DNA of 64,000 nt from NCBI GenBank assembly GCA_905250125.1, contig CAJNOL010000120.1, positions 1 to 64,000 on the forward strand. The letters run 5' to 3'. The stretch is from Rotaria sordida. Its lineage: Eukaryota; Rotifera; Eurotatoria; Philodinida; Philodinidae. Each line of letters opens with the position of its first letter. The first letter of the stretch is position 1. Position numbers and translations under genes: made by a program. This document shows positions 11,574 through 27,965 of this stretch, one piece after another. The notes under the pieces were generated by a model, which worked only from the letters and a program-made list of their open reading frames with translations, made no database searches and was not told the origin of the DNA.

Positions 11574-12991
11574 TATATAACGTATTATTACTATTCCAAA
11601 CTATCTTTTAGAGTTAAAAGGTAGTGATTTTCCGACTGAGATCAAAATTGAGGTCAAAAAAACATCCGTTTCGAGAATAAGCTGTTTCTTCGTTTAAATC
11701 ACTTTTTTTAATGCAAAACAAACTTTATATTCGTGATTAGCATGGTCGATAACCTATATCTAGATCAAATTGAAGGGAGGAAAAAAAATTTTCTCTCTAA
11801 AGAAAAAGTACATAGTTTTGTTGAGAATTTGATGCTGATTCTAATCATGTAATTTTTTTTCAAAAAATGTTGGGGGCGAAAACATGACCTTATCGCCACT
11901 TGTCCTTTTAAGAATCATTCCAGACGATTAACGTCTTTCCATCGTTCCTGATTTTCTGAATACTATGTGATGACTGTAATACAAGGCTTTTTCGAATGAT
12001 ATTGGCCGTAGCAAGAAGATCTTTGAATCTCATTGGAGTACTGAATCATAGGTTTACAGTGTATCAATTCAGATGGTTACAATTAAACTTATGCTTATAT
12101 AGAAAACTTTATAAACTATCAGTTGGTAAAAAAAAATATTTTGATTTATCGCTCTATTTGTGAAAAGTGTGATGTACAAAATTGATAATTTTAGAAAAAA
12201 TAAAATTTTTGCTTAGAGGTCTTTTCCACTTGCAGACAAAAACACATTTCAGAGATGTTTTATGTGATAGATATCAACGAAAATGTTTAGTAGTTATTTA
12301 AATGTGTCGCACAAGTTTTCCAATATTTCGTCAAATAAGAGACGCTAAATCACGAAATAGGTTCTGTAGCAATCATCACCAGGTAAAAAACATGGAACGA
12401 CGTATATCATTTTATATTTCTTTTTTTGAACCTTATCAAATTAGAAGTCGAACAAAATAATTATCGTCGATAAAATGTCTTGATTGATTATATTATTACT
12501 AGATGATTAAAAAGGTATTTAAAAAGAATTATCATTAAGTAGATATATTGTTAAAAATATTTTTTCATATCTTCTTCTTGTCTTATATAGTCAAATAAAA
12601 AATTGCATATTACTCTTATCTATTCAAAACTATCATTATAGAGGAGAACCGTAGAATTTTTCAGCTCGTTCTACACTTTCCTTTCTTCCAATGATCACTA
12701 GATTGATCAAAGTATTCCGCATGAAGTAAAATGGATCTGGGTGTTTTATCTATGCTATCAGCATGTGAATGACACCAGCACTGTATTTGTGTGTTTATTT
12801 TATCAGTGGCTATCCTGCAGTCACTATCAAAGATAACGAGCTAATATAATATTTTCTTTGAAATAAAAAGATTGTCTTGATTGGTTTTTTTCATGCAACA
12901 AAAAAAAACACTCAAAGCGCCATCAATAAAAAAAATTCTTTTTTCGTTTTGTTTTTATTGTTATATATTAATCTATTCTATTGATTAATCT
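11574..12991. other. Intergenic, upstream of the dynein light chain gene
   Basis: No gene or clear repeat recognised. The last few hundred bases before 12,992 probably hold the promoter and 5' UTR of the dynein light chain gene, but no element stands out. Confidence 0.4.
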
Positions 12992-13378
12992 ATGAATTAT
13001 TCAAATGCAATATCAAATTTAAATTTTTCTAGTAATATTCATTCTAAATCATCACGTTCATTTAATACAAATGAAGTAAAACAAATGCTTGAACAATTAA
13101 TTCAACAAATAATTGATAAACAAAATGAATATGATTGTGATAAATGTACTCAATTATCAAAAGATCTTTCACAAATAATAAAAGATGCAATGAAATCATT
13201 AAATTATGAGCAATATAAATATGTTATACAAGTTGTACTTGGTCAATGTCAAGATGATAATTTAATGATGACATGCCGTTGTTTATGGGATATTGAAACA
13301 GATAATTATGCATCATATGTTTATTCAAATACAAAGATTTTCTGTGCTGTTACTGTATTTGGACTTTTTTATTATTAA
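12992..13378 (+). CDS. Tctex1-type dynein light chain (DYNLT family)
   Basis: A single-exon 128-residue protein with a Ser/Asn-rich start and a Tctex1 domain from about residue 28 to the end. Diagnostic elements are K-Y-V-I-Q-V-V-L-G, the C-R-C-L-W-D-I-E-T-D-N-Y segment (family: R-C-x-W-D-x-x-T-D-N-Y) and the terminal F-C-A-V-T-V-F-G-L-F-Y-Y. Members are dimeric light chains of cytoplasmic or axonemal dynein that link intermediate chain and cargo. The N-terminal extension resembles the TCTEX1D/DYNLT2-5 group rather than the shortest DYNLT1/3 type; this sub-assignment is inference. It ends 260 bp from the stop of the convergent acetylcholinesterase gene. The start is the first ATG in frame, after an in-frame stop. 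Confidence 0.88.
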   Translation: MNYSNAISNLNFSSNIHSKSSRSFNTNEVKQMLEQLIQQIIDKQNEYDCDKCTQLSKDLSQIIKDAMKSLNYEQYKYVIQVVLGQCQDDNLMMTCRCLWDIETDNYASYVYSNTKIFCAVTVFGLFYY

Positions 13379-13637
13379 TCCAGAAGATCAAACAAACATT
13401 TCTATTATATCAAAATAAACACGCGTACACACAGACACAGACAAATACAACGTAATGACAATATTTAATTAAATATGTACAACACCAAAAAAAAAACAAA
13501 AAGAAACGCCAAAAAAACTCTAAAGGGAGAAAGAAAGGTAAAAGATAATGATCAAACAGAAAACAAAAAAACACAACAAATGGACGGAAACTAATTTATA
13601 GAAAAAGAAAACAAAACTAACAAAGAAAATTATAATG

Positions 13638-17561
<3,924 letters not shown>

Positions 17562-20500
17562 AAACGATATTGAGTAATGATAATTATAATAATAATGATA
17601 ATGTCAGACAAAACAAAACAATAAAAAGTAAGAAAAATAATCAATATGAATTGTAGTAGACTTTGATATATATAATATATATATATAAAGTGAGAACGAT
17701 GTATTACTAAATCAATCAGTTATTGAACATAAAAGAAAACAAAAGATTATCATTATTATTATTTTTATTGACGTCGTTATACAATGTGGGCACGAGTAAT
17801 AGTCGGAACGAGCACGTATGTACCAATGCGTGTAGTGTTCTGTTTGTGTGTGTATATATGTGTGTGTGTGTGTGTGTATTTTCACAGTTGCCAATTGTAG
17901 CAATTATGGGCAAAAAGGAGAAAAGGAGAACGATGGAAGAAACGAGAGAGAGAGAGAGCGCAGCAGAAGCAGAGAACGGCAGGAAAAACGAAATTGATTT
18001 CTTTTCTTGTATATTAACGCTTTTCTTTCGTTGTATACACGTTGTTATATATATTAAATAGTATAATGAATAATTGAGGCATATGAGTAGTTCGATATTG
18101 TCTAGTTTTTTTAAAAGAAAACTGGGTGCACCATTTATTTCGATATAGGCTCTTTATTTCTTTGATTAGCAACAGGTGATAAGATCTGTTACTTAACCAG
18201 TCGTAACAGTTGATGTTTCTTTGTCTTCGTTTTATTCTTTCTTGGTTATCGTCGTCGTTGTCGATGATGATGATTATTATTATTATTATTATTATTATAG
18301 TGGTGGCATTATCGAGTCGCCTTGGGTCGACAATAAGAACGATAATGGCAATGAGAAGAATATATTTTCATAGATCGATACACATATAGCGTGATAATTG
18401 AATTGTTCACACCTTCTAGATTATCTCTAATTCAATTGAGTCAATGAATAATCTATATAATATAAATAAATATTCTTATAACAACTACCACCTGTAATCA
18501 CGTAAATACATGAATTTTCATCAACTCCATCAAATGTTTGTTTGTGTGTGTTTGTGTTTTCTTAAGGCTTCTCGGATTATATTTTTTCCATTATGTTTGT
18601 GATGTATGTGTGCATTATTTTCTTCAGTCGTTTCTTATTCTGTCAATGGTTTTGGCTTTTTTTGTATAAATTAAAGCTGGAATTCATTCTATGTTGTCGT
18701 TCGTCTTCATCATCATCATCATCATCATCATCTTATCATCATCAGAAGCTCGACAATCTTGTTTTCTTCTTGTTTTTTCTTGTTGTATGTGTATGTTATA
18801 TGTGATAAGACATCTATTGATATGACTTCAGCAAAGCCAAACGAACTTAATTGTTCTTTTTGTATCCTTTTCTAATTGTCGTATGTTTTAACTCAAGATA
18901 TATACTTAGACACATAAGTCGTTGACAGTTCTAATCATAGTACAATCAGTGATTGTCTATGTCGAGCAATGATCATCATTATTGCAAATTCTCATCATAT
19001 GCTCGTTTGTATTTTGTGGCATTTTCTAATTCTTTTTTTAATGGTTTATATATATATATATATACAGTGTATTATTTGTTGAAGAGAATTCAAGATAACT
19101 TGTTGACTAAAGAGAATAATCAAGGATTTGAGCTCCTGTTGTGTAAATTCTCTATTTACTCCTTGAGGTAATGTCTATCAATACAACCAAATGTAGGAGT
19201 ATATGGTCTACTTAATCGGTTTAACACTCGGAAATTTCCTTTGGCAATATTGCCTCTCGTTATGTCCCACGAGAAAGTAGTTCGAAACGAACAAGCGAAC
19301 CAAATCAATTAAAGAACTCGAAGTCTAAAAATAGGTTAAAGAAAAGAAAAAAAGCACGCTCTTCTTTCCCATTAGTCTATTGAGAGAGGTATAGAAAAAA
19401 ATTTCCTTCTAATATACAAGAATATATATATATATATATATAAGAGCAACAGCTGCTGTTTGCATCCTACTACAAAACTATTCTTCAACAACAATGAACA
19501 GGATACAGATCATTAGAAGTGGATATAGAGAATGACGATTGGATCATATCCGTATATGATATATGCACCAGAGGCGAACTAAAGGAGATGATGCGTGATG
19601 GAATAAGAAAAGCAAAAAATCATTTGTCATTTGTAATAAAGATCATCTCTTTTTTTTCACATCAATATATGTGATTAGATGAGATAGATCGAATATTACC
19701 CTTAAGCCATTCGAAAGGACAATGACAACCTTTTTTTTTCTTCTTCTAATGTTCACTAACATTCTCATATCTAACAAATCAATTTATCTAAAAGAACAAA
19801 AAAGATAAGAAAAAAAAATTAATCGATTAATGGATATTCTTCAATAAAATATTATTTCTTCAAAAAAACAAAACAAAAAAAAACAAAAAGATTATTAATT
19901 CTTTGATTATTGCTCAAAAAACAAATCAAATCAATCAAAATAAATTAATAAAATGTAAAGACAAAAAACATATATCAACAATAAAAAGAAAGAATTTTGA
20001 TCGATTGATTTTTATAGCATAACTGATGATTGAAGTTAAACTTGTATCGTATATTGACTGATGACAATAAACATCAAAGAAACAAGTCAATGTTATAGAA
20101 ATCAAAGGAAATAACGAGAAATATTTTTCTCTTCTAATATTTACTATTTGGCCTCTTAGAAAATAAATAACTTTATAAGAATTTGTTCAAGAGAAATATT
20201 TTATAAAATAGAAATTCTCTCAAAGATTAAACAAATATTTTTATTAATTATCATATATGAAAAAAAAACAAAAGAATAGTTATGAAATGCCAGGATATCT
20301 ATATATTGTATATGAACTAGTTTTTAAAGAACATCATCTACCGATAACCTACAAATATTCATTACTTTCTAATTTAAGATTTCATTTTCTTATATAATAT
20401 TTGCATGCATAATTAATTAACTTCGAATCCTTGTTGAAAACAAAAATCTTATTGTGAAAGAACTCGAACAAGACATTTCATTTTACATAGAAAGGATTCA

Positions 20501-20881
20501 ACAAAACTATGATTTAAATATCAAAATTTATGTTAACATATATTTCCATGTTTTTTTTTGATTCTGTATATTAGTGACATCTATTAATTAATAAAAAACT
20601 AATATTGAATTGATTAGCAAAAAATATTGTATTAATGTTTTGAATTTTTTTAGGTACATAATTAATATGATAAATTTAATAAAATAAAAAGATGAAGGTG
20701 AAATTTAAAAAGCTGATTGGTAAAAATGAAATAGCAAATTAATGATGGACATCATATTTTATTTGAACTATTCATATATTGTGCTCTTTTCTCTTTCTAT
20801 TGTTCGTCGTAGATTTATTTGTGACCTTGTATTATTGACAGGGTGTTATTGACTATTATATTTGTGAAAAACAAAAATCCG
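17562..20881. other. Intergenic between divergent genes, microsatellite-rich
   Basis: About 3.3 kb between the 5' ends of the acetylcholinesterase (-) and the SWIB protein gene (+), so it should hold both promoters. It contains several simple repeats (next entry) and no convincing exon. A 3' splice-like 'attgacag' at about 20,833-20,840 could end a 5' UTR intron of the SWIB gene. The frame at 17,723-18,061 is made largely of the TG repeat and AG-rich sequence and was not accepted. Confidence 0.5.
17841..19442. repeat. Cluster of microsatellites
   Basis: A TG run lies at about 17,841-17,878, an ATT run at about 18,270-18,298, an ATC run at about 18,706-18,744, and TA runs at about 19,047-19,064 and 19,422-19,442. 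A short GA stretch is near 17,945-17,958. They share no unit and look like independent slippage tracts. Confidence 0.85.
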
Positions 20882-21816
20882 ATGGCTTCAATTTCTGCTG
20901 ATAAATTACGTCGAGAAATTCAAATAATTTTAAAAGATGCTGATTTAAATACATTATCATCAAAAAAAGTTCGACAAATGCTTGAAGCTGTATTTAATTG
21001 TGATTTTACTGAACGTAAAAAAGAAATTGATGATATACTTATGGCTGAAATAACAACACGTGATGCTATGCCAATACCAACAAATGTTGAACAAAATTCT
21101 ATGAATGATGATATACAAAGATTGGATGATAATTCACAAACAAAAACTATGCAAATACAATCAAATAATGATAATAATCAACAAACAAATAAATCAGATG
21201 AAGAATTAGCTATGGAAATTCATCAACAAGAAAATCGTCCAAGTCTTCGTCGAACAGTTGTAAATTCTTTTTTTTTTTTGAAATTTTTTTTTTCCTAAAA
21301 TTGAAAATTGTTTTTCTTAAGAGTGCTACAAGTACAACAACAATATATAAAAAACCAACAACACCATCACTTAAAGTTGAACGACGACGAACATGTTATA
21401 ATAAAGAATTAGATTTAAGTGATCAATTAGCTGCTGTTGTTGGTGGACATCAAGTAAATTATTTTATTAGTTTTTCTTTTTTTTACTTTTTTTTCTTTTT
21501 TAGATGCCTCGATCCGAAGTTGTTAAACGTATGTGGGTTTATTTTAAAGAACATAATTTATTGGTAAAATTAATTTTTCTCTTTAAATTAAATATAAAAT
21601 ATATTCTTTTGATTTTTTTTTTAAATAGGATCCAATTAATAAACAATATGTTAATTGTGATGAAACACTTGCTAAATTATTTGGTATGTTTATTAAATAT
21701 TGAAAATAAAAATGAATTTAATTTTAATTACAAAAATAGGTCGACGACGTGTACGTGCATTTGGTATGTTAAAAGGTCTTTCGAGACATATGAGTGATCC
21801 AGATAAACAAGAATAA
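20882..21816 (+). CDS. DEK C-terminal / SWIB domain chromatin protein, 5 exons
   Basis: Exons 20882-21259, 21322-21453, 21504-21563, 21629-21683 and 21740-21816 join in frame to 233 residues. The ATG at 20,882 is the first in frame. Residues about 4-58 form a DEK_C fold (S-A-D-K-L-R-R-E-I ... V-R-Q-M-L-E ... R-K-K-E-I-D). An acidic, Asn/Gln-rich linker follows. The SWIB/MDM2 domain spans the last four exons: L-D-L-S-D-Q-L-A-A-V-V-G, M-P-R-S-E-V-V-K-R-M-W-V-Y-F-K, D-P-I-N-K-Q-Y, D-E-T-L-A-K-L-F-G and a basic final helix. This DEK_C-SWIB order is that of the TRI1/UAF30 group, associated with rRNA transcription and chromatin. All introns are 44-65 bp. Molecular partners cannot be deduced here. 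Confidence 0.88.
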
Positions 21817-23931
21817 TTCGATGTTTTTTCTTTTCTTTTCTTTTTTTTGTCTGTCTTACCATTTTATTCTGTATGTGTGTTTGTTACTGTGATAGAGATG
21901 ATCTCTTTGATTAGATTAGCAAAAAAAACAAACAAAGTTTCATCTTTTTCTTTGGATTTTCTTTCGAGTTGATAATCATTTCAATTTTCTAACATTCTTC
22001 TTTTTGTTTTTTGGTATTACCAAAATATTTCATTGGTTTAGTTCTTTTTTTAGACTTTCTTTATTTGTAGTTTCACATATAATATGTGTGTTTATTTGTA
22101 TATCTATATATATATACATTAACATGTTTGATTATTCTCTTTTGTTTTTGTAGATTTTACATATAGGTAAAGGAATAACTAATGGAAGATAAAACATTCG
22201 GTTCCCTTTTTTTTTTTTGTGATTTTATTTGTTGTGTTTTAGATAGCTCGTAGTTTTAGTAGATATTTCACGTAGAATTTTATGCTAAAGAAAAAATGGA
22301 ATAAATTTTAATATTATTCTCAGATAAGATTCTTAATGATATACACTGATGAAAAAAAGTTATATACTCGCTATTACTTTCAGAAATATTAGTATCAATT
22401 ATTGACTGATTAGAAAATCTTTGGAGATGTTTCGATCTTATTTGATAATAGTCTAGAATGGTTGGGTTTTCCTATCTTTCATTTTTGAGATATAGAAATT
22501 TTACTGATCTTTTCAACAAATGCCTGTAGGCCTTCTTATCAGATCATGTGGGAAATTGACTTAAAACTTTACATAAATAAAGTTCTTAATTAGATTAGTT
22601 GATTGTGCAAATAGAATTTCGAATATTCGATATCTCAAAATTGGAGATCCTGCACGATCGACTTAATCTCATTGATAAATTTATTCATACAAAGTTTAAA
22701 GTCATCACCTGAAACGATGACAGCTTTATGTTGAAAAATCCAGCAAAATTTCGAGAACGAAGGTACGAAAAACTAATTCATTCTAGAATTTTCTATTATT
22801 CTTTAGTGTTCAGCAAATGAATATTGTCGCGGTTGAAAAGATGTTTATTTTAGGTTTACATTTTTGATAAAAAAAAAAATGTCTTTCCTTTCTTATCTTG
22901 TCATGACATTAAAATATCGCAACTTGTAAGTTATCGGAGTTCTGATCGTTGCAGATAGTGACAAGTAGAAACAGTAGCGAAGAAGGTTTTTTTTTTCTGA
23001 CAAAAAAATAAAGAATATATTGAATGAAAACCAAGGAGAACTTTTTATTCTTTGAGTTTGCTGATAAATGTCAAGTCTTTGTATAGAAGAAAAATGATAT
23101 TACATAGAATAGTTATGTACATTTGTTAAAAAATTGATTCAAAATGATTACATCAATACTTTCTGACAATCAAAAAAAAAGAAAAAATTTCTTATCTTTT
23201 AAACGAAAGCCTAATTTACAAATAAAACATTTGATAATTAATCTAACATGTATTTTTGTTATGCTTCACTAAGCATATCTTTTTCATCGTTTGGTTTACA
23301 TACAAATACGTTTCATTATTCAAATGAATAATAGACTGTAGTCATGCGAGTTGAGGCTTCTGCTCAGAAAGAATTCTTCAAAGATTTATCCACTCATCGT
23401 TAGTACACTAAAAACAATATTATTTAAGCATCATCAATTTACTTCTAGTGAGAGATGTAAGTCAATTAGCTGTGCCGCCTCCGCTAATGAATCCATTGGC
23501 TTATACTTATAACCTTGAGTTATCTCATTCTAATAAAAAATTAAAAATAACTTTACTTTGTCAATGAGAACAGAAGCAAGTCTATCTAGAAGAGTAATAA
23601 AGAGTAACAGCCTTTTTAGATATTCTTGAAAGATAATATATCCTAAGGCGAGAGACAAATCATAATGTTACGACGTAATAGCAGAAAGAAAAAAGAGAAA
23701 TATCTGAGAAGAATCTATGCAAAAAGATGAAGTAAAAAGAAATAGATGTCACCACTAATGACCTTCAAACATTTTACAGATCAAACAGTTTCATATAAAC
23801 AAAATATTTTATTGTTTACTGAAAAAAGAAAACAACATAGACACCACTTTCCAAAAAGAACCTAATCTCTTGATAACTAAATATTTTAATTATATAAACA
23901 AAAATAATTACATTCTTTATAGTTTTAGACC
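21817..23931. other. Intergenic, 3' UTR then unassigned sequence
   Basis: The first few hundred T-rich bases are probably the SWIB gene 3' UTR. The rest shows no coding frame or clear terminal repeat. Confidence 0.45.
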
Positions 23932-25519
23932 ATGACGAAACGTCTTCTATTTTTTATTTTTCTAAGTTTAACAATCTTAATTTGTAAGATAAACTCTCAT
24001 GGTCATGGACATGGTCATAGTCATGGACATGGTGATAATCATGGGCATGGTCATAGTCATGATCATGGTCATAGTCATGATCATGGACATGCTCATGATC
24101 ACGGTGATGGTCATGGTCATTCCCATGAAGAACCACCTTCATATAAATATTCTCGAGAAGCAAATGAATATCATGAACATTCTGATTCTGATCATGAAGA
24201 AACAGTGACTTATGCTCCACCACATTATAATGAAGGAGTTGATGATGATGATGATGAAGATAATGATTATGAAGCAGTTGCACCATTTTCTGTTATGTCT
24301 TGGGCAATTTTATCAACAGTTGGAATAAGTTTAGCACCTGTTGTTATTCTATTTTTTATACCTGTTAGTAATTCTCCAAAACATCAATCATGTTTAAAAA
24401 TTCTATTAAGTTTTGCATCGGGAGGTTTATTAGGTGATGCATTTTTACATTTAATTCCTCATGCAATGTCAGCTTATGGTAATAATCATGATCATGAACA
24501 TGGACATTCTCATTCTCATGATCATAGTCATTCAGCTGATATTCGTGTTGGTATATATATTCTTTTGGGAATATTTCTTTTTCTTATTACTGAAAAATTT
24601 GTTCGACATATAAAAGGTATGTGGATTTTTTTATGAAGTCTTTTTCTTTGTTTTCTTTTTAAAACGATTTGTTTTTTAAGGTCATGGACATTCTCATGGA
24701 CATACTCATGAAGAAGCTAAACCTCTTATACCAGAGCATGTTGATGATGATGATCATGACCATGATGATGATCATGATCATGATGATGATGACAATGATA
24801 AGAAGAAAGAAAAAAAATCACCAAAAAAAGAAAAAAAATCACTGAAAAAAGAAAAAACAAAGGCACAACCAGGTTTTATTTTATTGAAAATATTTTATTT
24901 TAATAATAATTTTCATTTTTTGTTTTGTTTTATATAATTAGTAGTAGTAGCTAGTGAAATGAAAATATCTGGTTATTTAAATTTAATTGCTGATGCTCTT
25001 CATAATTTTACTGATGGTTTAGCAATTGGTTCATCATATTCACTTGGACGAGCACTTGGTAAGAGAAAAATAACAACAAAACTACATATCTATTTTATTT
25101 TAATTAAGGTGCAATAACAACATTTGCAATATTTCTTCATGAAATTCCACATGAAATTGGTGATTATGCTATTTTAATTCAAAATGGATGTAGTCGAAAA
25201 AAAGTTTGTATTCATTTTGTTTTTTTTTTTTTTTATAAAACTTAGAAAAATTTTTTAGGCAATGCTTTTACAATTAACAACAGCTATTGGCGCTTTACTT
25301 GGTTGTTTAATTGGTCTTCTATTTCATTCAGCTGGTGCACAAATATGGGCAGCACAAACATTTCTTCCGATAACAGCTGGTGGTTTTATTTATATAGCAA
25401 CTGTTAGTGTTATACCAGAATTATTAGAAAAAAATACTGGATTTAAACAATCATTATTAGAAATGCTTGCTCTAATTGTTGGTGTTTCTTTTATGGTTTT
25501 TGTTTCAATTTTCGAGTGA
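23932..25519 (+). CDS. ZIP-family zinc transporter, SLC39A7/KE4 type, 5 exons
   Basis: Exons 23932-24616, 24681-24872, 24942-25058, 25109-25203 and 25259-25519 join in frame to 449 residues, close to animal ZIP7 (about 470). A signal peptide is followed by a long His-Gly/His-Ser/His-Asp repeat (about 23-65). Membrane segments include [12 protein letters not shown] and [19 protein letters not shown] second His-rich loop precedes the fourth exon. Exon 3 carries [13 protein letters not shown] and exon 4 the LIV-1 signature H-E-I-P-H-E-I-G-D. The family moves zinc into the cytosol; the ZIP7 branch does so from ER/Golgi. The cytosolic Lys/Asp-rich loop lies in exon 2. Exon 3 begins at a repeated TAG acceptor, allowing one-residue splice variants. 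Confidence 0.93.
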
Positions 25520-26694
25520 AAAATGGACAGAAGAAGAGAAATTTACGAATCTACAATCTTTTTTTTTTCATTTATTGTTGCGTTATTCATATTTATCAAG
25601 GTTTAATAAATAATAGTTAGGGTCATATACATAAACATTTGTATGAGAATATAAATGACGGAATTTTTGCATATTATCCATAGGATTTTTAATCAGAAAT
25701 AGATTTTATTTTAGTTTATTCAAAGGTATCGAATATTTCAATGGGTTTTTGTTTTCTAATATGTATTTGTATATGCTATGGGATGCACAACTCGACTATT
25801 TACAAAGAAAAACTTATTTTATACATTTACCTTTTGTTTTATAACAAAAGACAAAATTTGACTTTACCTCCAGATAAAGCATATCAAAGAACACCTTCAA
25901 TATGTCATTGTGTTTCATTAAATTCGAATATAATTCGAGATGTGAGACCATTTTTTGAAGTATCTAATGATGCCATAATTCTTTTTGAATACATAATTCT
26001 TTAATTTATGTCTCCTGTCGATTATCACCATAAACATGTTCTAGTGAAAGGTATATTTCAGTAGTAAATAGAAGTTTCTTTAATCGATAAGATAAAAAAA
26101 GGGAATTGATTGTTTACCAAAAAATGATGATGTTCGCATTGTTGAAAACATATTTTTTTCAGTGCATCTTCTGATATATATTGTTTATTAATAAAACGTA
26201 TTAGCTGATGTAATGATGACTTGCAAAATAGTTATCATTCATTACGAATGATTAAACCATTATATATGTATATACAGGATAACCTAGAAGTCAACTTGTA
26301 TATAATACTCTGCATTACATCGGTTGATTTGCTTTTTGATAGAATAAGAGTAGACATCAATTAATAAACTTCTGCTAACCATCTCAATCATATAATGAGA
26401 AAAATGTTTATTTATTTATCAATATAATAGAGCAATTATTCATCTATAAAAAAGAAAAGAGATGTATTCTGCACAGCTGTATGATAATTGATAAAAATTA
26501 TACGAGATTAGCATTAGAGATAGACAGCAATACTACAATCGTTATTAATTCTATATTATTCATAATTAGATTTACAACTATTAAGTTGAAAATTGTCTGA
26601 AATATTTTGTTAACAAAATATGAAAATAAACAGAGACATTAGATATAAAAAGTGCGAAATTGCTTGATGGTCATTGTTAACTTGATACTCATTC
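25520..26694. other. Intergenic, no gene recognised
   Basis: This holds the 3' UTR of the zinc transporter and AT-rich sequence. The 25,741-26,004 frame shows no domain. Confidence 0.4.
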
Positions 26695-26817
26695 AATGCT
26701 ATTAATTATTTAGTAGAAGAAGGCATCAATATAATGTCACATCCGTCATATTTGCCAGATCTAACATTATGTGATCTTTTATTAAATAATTATATCGAAT
26801 ATAGTTTAAGTAATTGA
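26695..26817 (+). pseudogene. Mariner-type transposase relic
   Basis: The frame reads N-A-I-N-Y-L-V-E-E-G-I-N-I-M then S-H-P-S-Y-L-P-D-L-T-L-C-D-L. This matches the catalytic-core pattern of mariner transposases (family: H-P-P-Y-S-P-D-L-A-P-x-D). The last catalytic Asp of the family is at the C-D-L position. The frame closes at 26,815-26,817, and preceding sequence that should hold the H-D-N-A motif is disrupted. It is a short, dead fragment, with no terminal repeats identified. Confidence 0.62.
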
Positions 26818-27965
26818 AAGAATCATGACAACTATTTGGAATCTTCAATAAAATAAAACAAAAATATCTTTTTACTTTAATCTTAATAGAATTTTTAATT
26901 AATTCTATGTACAATTTGAATTGTTTATTGCATAGATTTGGAAGTCGAAATCTGCAAGGTGTTTTATCTTTTCCTATGAAAAGTTTTTTTTCTTAATATT
27001 AAGCCTACTCTTAGCTAAAATTGTCTTATTCTCACTGAATCCTATTCAATATCCTATACTGCATTATTTTACATTCATATTATCGTAATTCTGTCATAAT
27101 ATACACATTACTTCTATTTTGTTGTCACAGATTTACTCCATATTATCGTCCAGATGACGATAAATTTATGAAGTATTACTTTCGAATTGTGTAAAGTTCC
27201 ACAAAAAAAATGCAATAGAATTGTATTTATGTATGTCTAATGACCTATTCGAAGATCTAAGGATGGATAAGTTCAAAGAAATGATTTGATTTCATAAAGA
27301 TCAAATGTTTATTTCAATATTTAATCCAATATCGCAACTGAGAAAATGGCCACGTCCGAAGACTGAATTGACCTTCCTAGAGTTTGTTGTTATTATATCT
27401 AGAGATTCGCGAGATCCACTTGGATTAGAGAAAACTATTTGAGAATTTATTTCCATAGAATGTTAAATACTCGTATTTTGATAAACTCAGTCAGCGAACA
27501 TCACTTTTTTTAATCAATATGAATTTATAACATAATTATCTAAAAATCATAGAAATTCTAACTAAAATTTTTACTAACAATTCGAAAAACTTTTTTTTTT
27601 GTAATCCCAATCCTGAGACCGAGACTAAAACTCCCTCCCTATATCTCTAATTGTACTACATACAATGTATCTGTACTTCGAAAAATAAAATATTCGTCTA
27701 GCTGAAGTAAATAATCGTCCTATCGAAAGACAAAATTTCCTTACTATTATTTTGAAAATTCTGGTTTGTTTTGTATGATCATGTAACTTTCTCATTCGAT
27801 TCGTTTGTTTTTTGGTTGATGTTTTGCACATTTTTTTTTTCTTAACAGTTTACATTTTGACATGCTTAAGAAAGAAAAAAGAATTAAAGATTTTATTTAC
27901 CTTTTTGAAAATGAAAGAGAACGAAGTTTTTTTTTATTTTTTAAATTTATTTTTTTGTTAATCAA
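26818..27965. other. Intergenic, no gene recognised
   Basis: AT-rich sequence. The final T-rich stretch before 27,966 is likely the sulfotransferase leader region. Confidence 0.4.

Noticed and set aside
17723..18061. 112-codon frame over the TG microsatellite
   Set aside because: Composed largely of the TG repeat (Val/Cys) and purine-rich sequence, lying in the promoter region of the cholinesterase gene.
23954..24286. Antisense His/Asp-rich frame opposite the zinc transporter
   Set aside because: It is the complement of the His-Gly/His-Asp codon repeat of the transporter's first exon, an expected shadow.
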